From positions 1,054,001 to 1,118,000 of the forward strand of contig CBDCCU010000009.1 of the NCBI GenBank assembly GCA_965214955.1: DNA of 64,000 nucleotides, in the 5' to 3' direction. Position numbers and translations under genes: made by a program. Below the pieces are notes generated by a model. That model ran no database searches. It was not told the origin of the DNA and was given only the letters and a program-made list of their open reading frames with translations. Below, one piece after another: positions 60,814-64,000 of this stretch. Each line of letters starts with the position of its first letter. The stretch's first letter is position 1. The stretch is from Aliikangiella sp965214955. Lineage in GTDB: Bacteria > Pseudomonadota > Gammaproteobacteria > Enterobacterales > Kangiellaceae.

Positions 60814-61848
60814 ATGAGTCAATTTAATATTCAGCCGCTAGATAAGTCTAAAAAACAAGTCATTCAAAATAAGATCGATCTTAAAACAAAACCGCCGGGT
60901 GCTTTAGGTGAATTAGAAAGCCTTGCTTTGCAATTAGCTTTAATCACAGGTGATAAAAAAATTGAAATCAATAACCCAACTATGATCGTGTTTGCGGGAG
61001 ATCATGGAGTTGCAAAGGAAGGGGTTAGCATTGCGCCATCTGAGGTGACTCAGCAAATGGTATTAAATTTTTTAAATGGCGGTGCGGCAATAAACTGTTT
61101 TTGTAATGCCAATAATATGCAGATGACCGTGGTTGATGCCGGAATTTTATCTAAAATAGAGCACCCTAATTTAGTTCAACAGTCATTAGGTTTTGGCACT
61201 AATAATTTTGTTACCGATAAAGCCATGACTTTAGCGCAAGTAGAAAAAGGCTTAATGCTGGGTAAAGCAATTGTTAGTGAACAAGTAAAACAAGGTTGCA
61301 ATATTATTGGTTTTGGCGAAATGGGCATTGGCAACACTAGCGCTGCTTCGGCATTATTAAGTGCTTTTTTAAATAAACCTGCTGAGCAAACCGTAGGTTA
61401 TGGAACCGGTATTGAAGATAAAGTATTAATGAAAAAAATAAAACTGGTTAATACCGCATTAACCTTTCATAAAAATGATTTAACCGAGGTGAAAAATATT
61501 TTAGCCTGTTTAGGCGGCTTCGAAATTGTGCAAATTATTGGGGCAATGTTGGCCGCAGCAGAGCAAAAGTGTGTGGTGCTGGTTGATGGGTTTATTGCTT
61601 CTATTGCTGCATTTGCCGCCGTTAAAATTAATCCATTAGCGCGTGAGTATATGGTGTTTTGTCATCGCTCAAATGAGCAAGCTCACCAACTAATTCTTAG
61701 CGAGTTAAAAGTTAAACCATTACTTAATTTAGGTTTAAGATTAGGTGAAGGAACAGGGGCGGCATTAGCATTACCACTAATTAAATCGGCTCAATCTTTT
61801 TATAATAATATGGCAAGCTTTGATGATGCTGGAGTAACTCAAGTATGA
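60814..61848 (+). CDS. cobT: Nicotinate-nucleotide-dimethylbenzimidazole phosphoribosyltransferase
   Basis: 344 residues. Makes alpha-ribazole phosphate, the lower ligand of cobalamin, from nicotinate mononucleotide and dimethylbenzimidazole. Motifs: KTKPPGALGELESLALQLAL, IVFAGDHGVAKEGVSIAPSE, GFGEMGIGNTSAASALL and the catalytic Glu region LGLRLGEGTGAALALPLIKS. Part of the cobT-cobS-cobU-cobC-cobQ run; the stop overlaps the cobS start by four bases. Confidence 0.96.
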   Translation: MSQFNIQPLDKSKKQVIQNKIDLKTKPPGALGELESLALQLALITGDKKIEINNPTMIVFAGDHGVAKEGVSIAPSEVTQQMVLNFLNGGAAINCFCNANNMQMTVVDAGILSKIEHPNLVQQSLGFGTNNFVTDKAMTLAQVEKGLMLGKAIVSEQVKQGCNIIGFGEMGIGNTSAASALLSAFLNKPAEQTVGYGTGIEDKVLMKKIKLVNTALTFHKNDLTEVKNILACLGGFEIVQIIGAMLAAAEQKCVVLVDGFIASIAAFAAVKINPLAREYMVFCHRSNEQAHQLILSELKVKPLLNLGLRLGEGTGAALALPLIKSAQSFYNNMASFDDAGVTQV

Positions 61849-62621
61849 GTTGGCTTGGCTTACAATTTAACTTGTTTTTAATTGCGCTTAGTTTTTTAAC
61901 GCGAGTTCCTATTTTATTTAAAGTCAATTATTCACAAGCCAACTTAAATAAAGCAAGTCAGTTTTTTCCTGTGGTTGGTTGGCTTATTGGTTTGTTTTGT
62001 GCCTCAATATTTTGGCTTGCTTACCAAGTGTTTAGTTTAGAGCTAGCCGTCGTTATTTCTATGATCTTTAGTTTTTTATTAACGGGTGGTTTTCACGAAG
62101 ACGGCTTAGCCGACACCTGTGATGGCTTAGGTGGCGGCTGGACGGTTGAGCAAAAGCTAAGCATTATGAAAGACTCAACTATTGGTACTTATGGCTCATT
62201 AGGATTGTGGTCAATATTATTACTTAAGTTTTTACTTTTAACCGAAATTAATACTTTTTATGCATTACTTGTAGCGCATCCTGTTAGCCGAATTTTACCT
62301 ATTTTATTGATCTATATTTTGCCCTACGTGCAAATTAATAATGACTCAAAAGTAAAACCGTTAGCCGAAAAAATCAGTTTTAAAGCATTGTTTTTTGCGG
62401 TTACAAGCGGACTAATTGCTTTATTTTTAGTGCCTTATGTTGCCGTTTGGATACTCGTTTTAATGTTGGTTTTTTTGGTGCTATTTTATTATTTTTTGAA
62501 AAAACAACTAGGCGGCTTTACTGGTGATACCTTAGGGGCTTCTCAACAAATTATGGAAATTTTAATTTATATTGCCTTTGTTATTAGTGCTAAATATAAC
62601 CTAGGAGTTATCGGGCTATGA
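61845..62621 (+). CDS. cobS: Adenosylcobinamide-GDP ribazoletransferase
   Basis: Membrane enzyme of 258 residues joining alpha-ribazole to adenosylcobinamide-GDP. The hallmark GGFHEDGLADTCDGLGGGWT is near residue 80, and GGFTGDTLGASQQIMEI lies near the C-terminus. Five or six membrane helices. Overlaps both neighbours by four bases. Confidence 0.96.
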   Translation: MSWLGLQFNLFLIALSFLTRVPILFKVNYSQANLNKASQFFPVVGWLIGLFCASIFWLAYQVFSLELAVVISMIFSFLLTGGFHEDGLADTCDGLGGGWTVEQKLSIMKDSTIGTYGSLGLWSILLLKFLLLTEINTFYALLVAHPVSRILPILLIYILPYVQINNDSKVKPLAEKISFKALFFAVTSGLIALFLVPYVAVWILVLMLVFLVLFYYFLKKQLGGFTGDTLGASQQIMEILIYIAFVISAKYNLGVIGL

Positions 62622-63163
62622 TGGCATTAATTTTAGGTGGCGCACGCTCGGGTAAAAGTAACTTTGCTGAAAATTTAGCCAAAGACTTATCCGAGGCTAA
62701 TTGTGTTATTTATGTGGCAACGGCGACCGCTGACGATAAAGAAATGGCAGCAAGAATTGCATTTCACCAAAAAAGCAGGCCACAAGATTGGCAGCTTATA
62801 GAAGAAACACTTTATTTATCCTCAATATTAAACAACGCAAAACCAGGGCAAACTATTTTAATTGACTGTTTAACTTTGTGGTTGACCAACTGGCTATGTA
62901 GTGAAAAAAATAAGGACTGGCAAACAGAGAAAGATCAATTTTTAACCGCACTGCAATCAACCAAAGCCAATGTGATCTTGGTGAGCAATGAGGTGGGCAG
63001 CGGTATTGTTCCTATGGGTGAGCTAAGTCGAGAGTTTGTTGATCAAGCTGGTTGGCTTAATCAAGCGATTGCAAAGGTGGTTGATAAAGTGTCATTAATT
63101 GTTGCTGGTTGCGAACTGCCATTAATTAAGCCGATTAAACCGATCAAGTCGAGTCATCGCTAA
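62618..63163 (+). CDS. cobU: Adenosylcobinamide kinase / adenosylcobinamide-phosphate guanylyltransferase
   Basis: 181-residue bifunctional enzyme that phosphorylates and guanylylates adenosylcobinamide. The P-loop LILGGARSGKSNFAE is at the N-terminus, the guanylylation region is ARIAFHQKSRPQDWQLIEE, and IDCLTLWLTNWL plus VSNEVGSGIVPM follow. Also named CobP. The C-terminal tail PIKPIKSSHR is short and basic. One-base overlap with cobC. Confidence 0.95.
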   Translation: MMALILGGARSGKSNFAENLAKDLSEANCVIYVATATADDKEMAARIAFHQKSRPQDWQLIEETLYLSSILNNAKPGQTILIDCLTLWLTNWLCSEKNKDWQTEKDQFLTALQSTKANVILVSNEVGSGIVPMGELSREFVDQAGWLNQAIAKVVDKVSLIVAGCELPLIKPIKPIKSSHR

Positions 63164-63813
63164 TGCATTGCACCGAGCTAATATTAATTCGTCATGGCGA
63201 ACCACAAATGAAGGATTGTTTTTTAGGTAAAACCGACTCAGAGTTATCTCACTTAGGCTGGGAACAGCTTGAACAGGTTTTTGCCAATTTTAATAATGCG
63301 AGTGTTTTGGTGACAAGCCCATTAAAGCGCTGTTTAGCTTTTGCCAAAAATATAGAAAAAAACTTAAATTTAGAAAGTAATTTAGTGATTAAAAAAGATC
63401 TAAGAGAGTATGATTTTGGTGATTGGGATGGAAAAAGTTTTAATGATATTTATGCTAGTGCGCCAGAAAAATTAAATAATTTTTTTAGCGAGCCTGAAAA
63501 CTATCCACCACCTAATGCCGAGTCTTATTTAATGTTTACAAAAAGAGTGATTACGGCAGTCAATCAATTACTGGATAGTTATTTGGGCAAAAAAGTGATT
63601 ATGCTAACTCATGGCGGCGTCATAAAAACAATACTCGCTTGGTGTTTAGGACTTAATTATCAAAGCAACATTCCTATGCAAAAATTAAAAGTGGATTATG
63701 CCAGCGTTTCTGCCATTAATGTTTTTCGCTCAGAGCATGGGTTTCAATTTCAACTATCGCAAATGAATGGTTTGCACTATCAAGTTAACTCTGGTGATAA
63801 AGTTTATGGCTAG
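63163..63813 (+). CDS. cobC: Alpha-ribazole phosphatase (histidine phosphatase)
   Basis: 216 residues. The phosphohistidine motif LIRHGEPQMKDCFLGKTDSE and the second His in VIMLTHGGVIKTIL identify the family; position inside the cobalamin run supports the role of removing the phosphate from alpha-ribazole phosphate. The substrate is inferred from context. It overlaps the start of cobQ by eight bases. Confidence 0.92.
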   Translation: MHCTELILIRHGEPQMKDCFLGKTDSELSHLGWEQLEQVFANFNNASVLVTSPLKRCLAFAKNIEKNLNLESNLVIKKDLREYDFGDWDGKSFNDIYASAPEKLNNFFSEPENYPPPNAESYLMFTKRVITAVNQLLDSYLGKKVIMLTHGGVIKTILAWCLGLNYQSNIPMQKLKVDYASVSAINVFRSEHGFQFQLSQMNGLHYQVNSGDKVYG

Positions 63814-64000
63814 TTTGCGCGGCAGCTTAATGATCCAAGGCACAACATCCGATGCAGGCAAAAGTATTTGTGTGGCAGCGCTGTGCCGAATATTAAAACG
63901 CAAAGGCATTTCAGTAGCGCCATTTAAGCCGCAAAATATGGCGCTTAATAGCGCGGTTACTGAAAGCGGCGGAGAAATAGGGCGAGCCCAAGCGTTGCAA
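63806..64000 (+). CDS. cobQ: Cobyric acid synthase, N-terminal part (runs off the window)
   Basis: The first 65 residues are present and start at ATG 63806 inside the end of cobC. They contain the amidotransferase P-loop-like GSLMIQGTTSDAGKSICVAA and the family motif FKPQNMALNSAVTESGGEIG. CobQ (CbiP) amidates adenosylcobyrinic a,c-diamide at four positions. Its presence hints that the organism does more than nucleotide-loop assembly, but the earlier corrin ring genes are not seen here. Confidence 0.94.
   Translation, partial: MASLRGSLMIQGTTSDAGKSICVAALCRILKRKGISVAPFKPQNMALNSAVTESGGEIGRAQALQ

Overview
The window is chromosomal DNA of a low-GC gammaproteobacterium. The gene orders miaB-ybeZ-ybeY-corC-lnt, rnr-rlmB and aspS-yebC are typical of that class. 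nuoC and nuoD are separate genes and NuoG is short, unlike the enterobacterial layout. Large secreted M14 and DUF5117-type peptidases and a cNor nitric oxide reductase suggest a marine, Kangiella-like lineage, but I cannot fix the genus. I saw no rRNA, tRNA or CRISPR array.

Layout: (1) 0-2.6 kb, end of a lipid operon (DUF1365, cyclopropane fatty acid synthase, DUF2878). (2) 2.6-8.2 kb, miaB, ybeZ, ybeY, corC, lnt. (3) 8.2-13.3 kb, an accessory island with two attC-like integron recombination sites, a TRADD-N-associated membrane protein, a YefM-YoeB pair, a REP-associated transposase, a histidine phosphatase, an enolase fragment and a duplicated non-coding module. (4) 13.9-28.4 kb, the nuoA-N operon for respiratory complex I; nuoB, nuoC and nuoD carry a dense cluster of small indels while all other nuo genes are open. 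(5) 28.4-32.8 kb, mscS, a gene broken by one nonsense codon, a ParE/RelE-type toxin-antitoxin pair with two decayed toxin copies, and several MITE/REP-like palindromes. (6) 33-35 kb, norCB behind an FNR/Dnr-like box. (7) 35-39.3 kb, rnr, rlmB and a YjdF-like membrane protein. (8) 39.3-41.3 kb, a small pilin operon with an odd pilin-like protein. (9) 41.5-51 kb, aspS, yebC, DUF3667, an M14 peptidase, a GNAT acetyltransferase and a DUF5117-type metalloprotease. (10) 51-64 kb, a cobalamin locus (binding protein, adenosyltransferase, riboswitch, ABC transporter, cobT-S-U-C-Q) split by an accessory segment with a Zur-box DUF1826 gene, two RAYT copies, an IS256 remnant and small immunity-like genes.

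Functionally, the window combines membrane-lipid and envelope maturation, aerobic respiration plus NO detoxification or denitrification, translation and RNA quality control, peptide degradation, and B12 uptake, adenosylation and nucleotide-loop assembly under riboswitch control. The most unusual parts are the integron-like cassette remnant at 8.6-12.8 kb, the localized damage in nuoBCD, and the pilin-like mini-operon.
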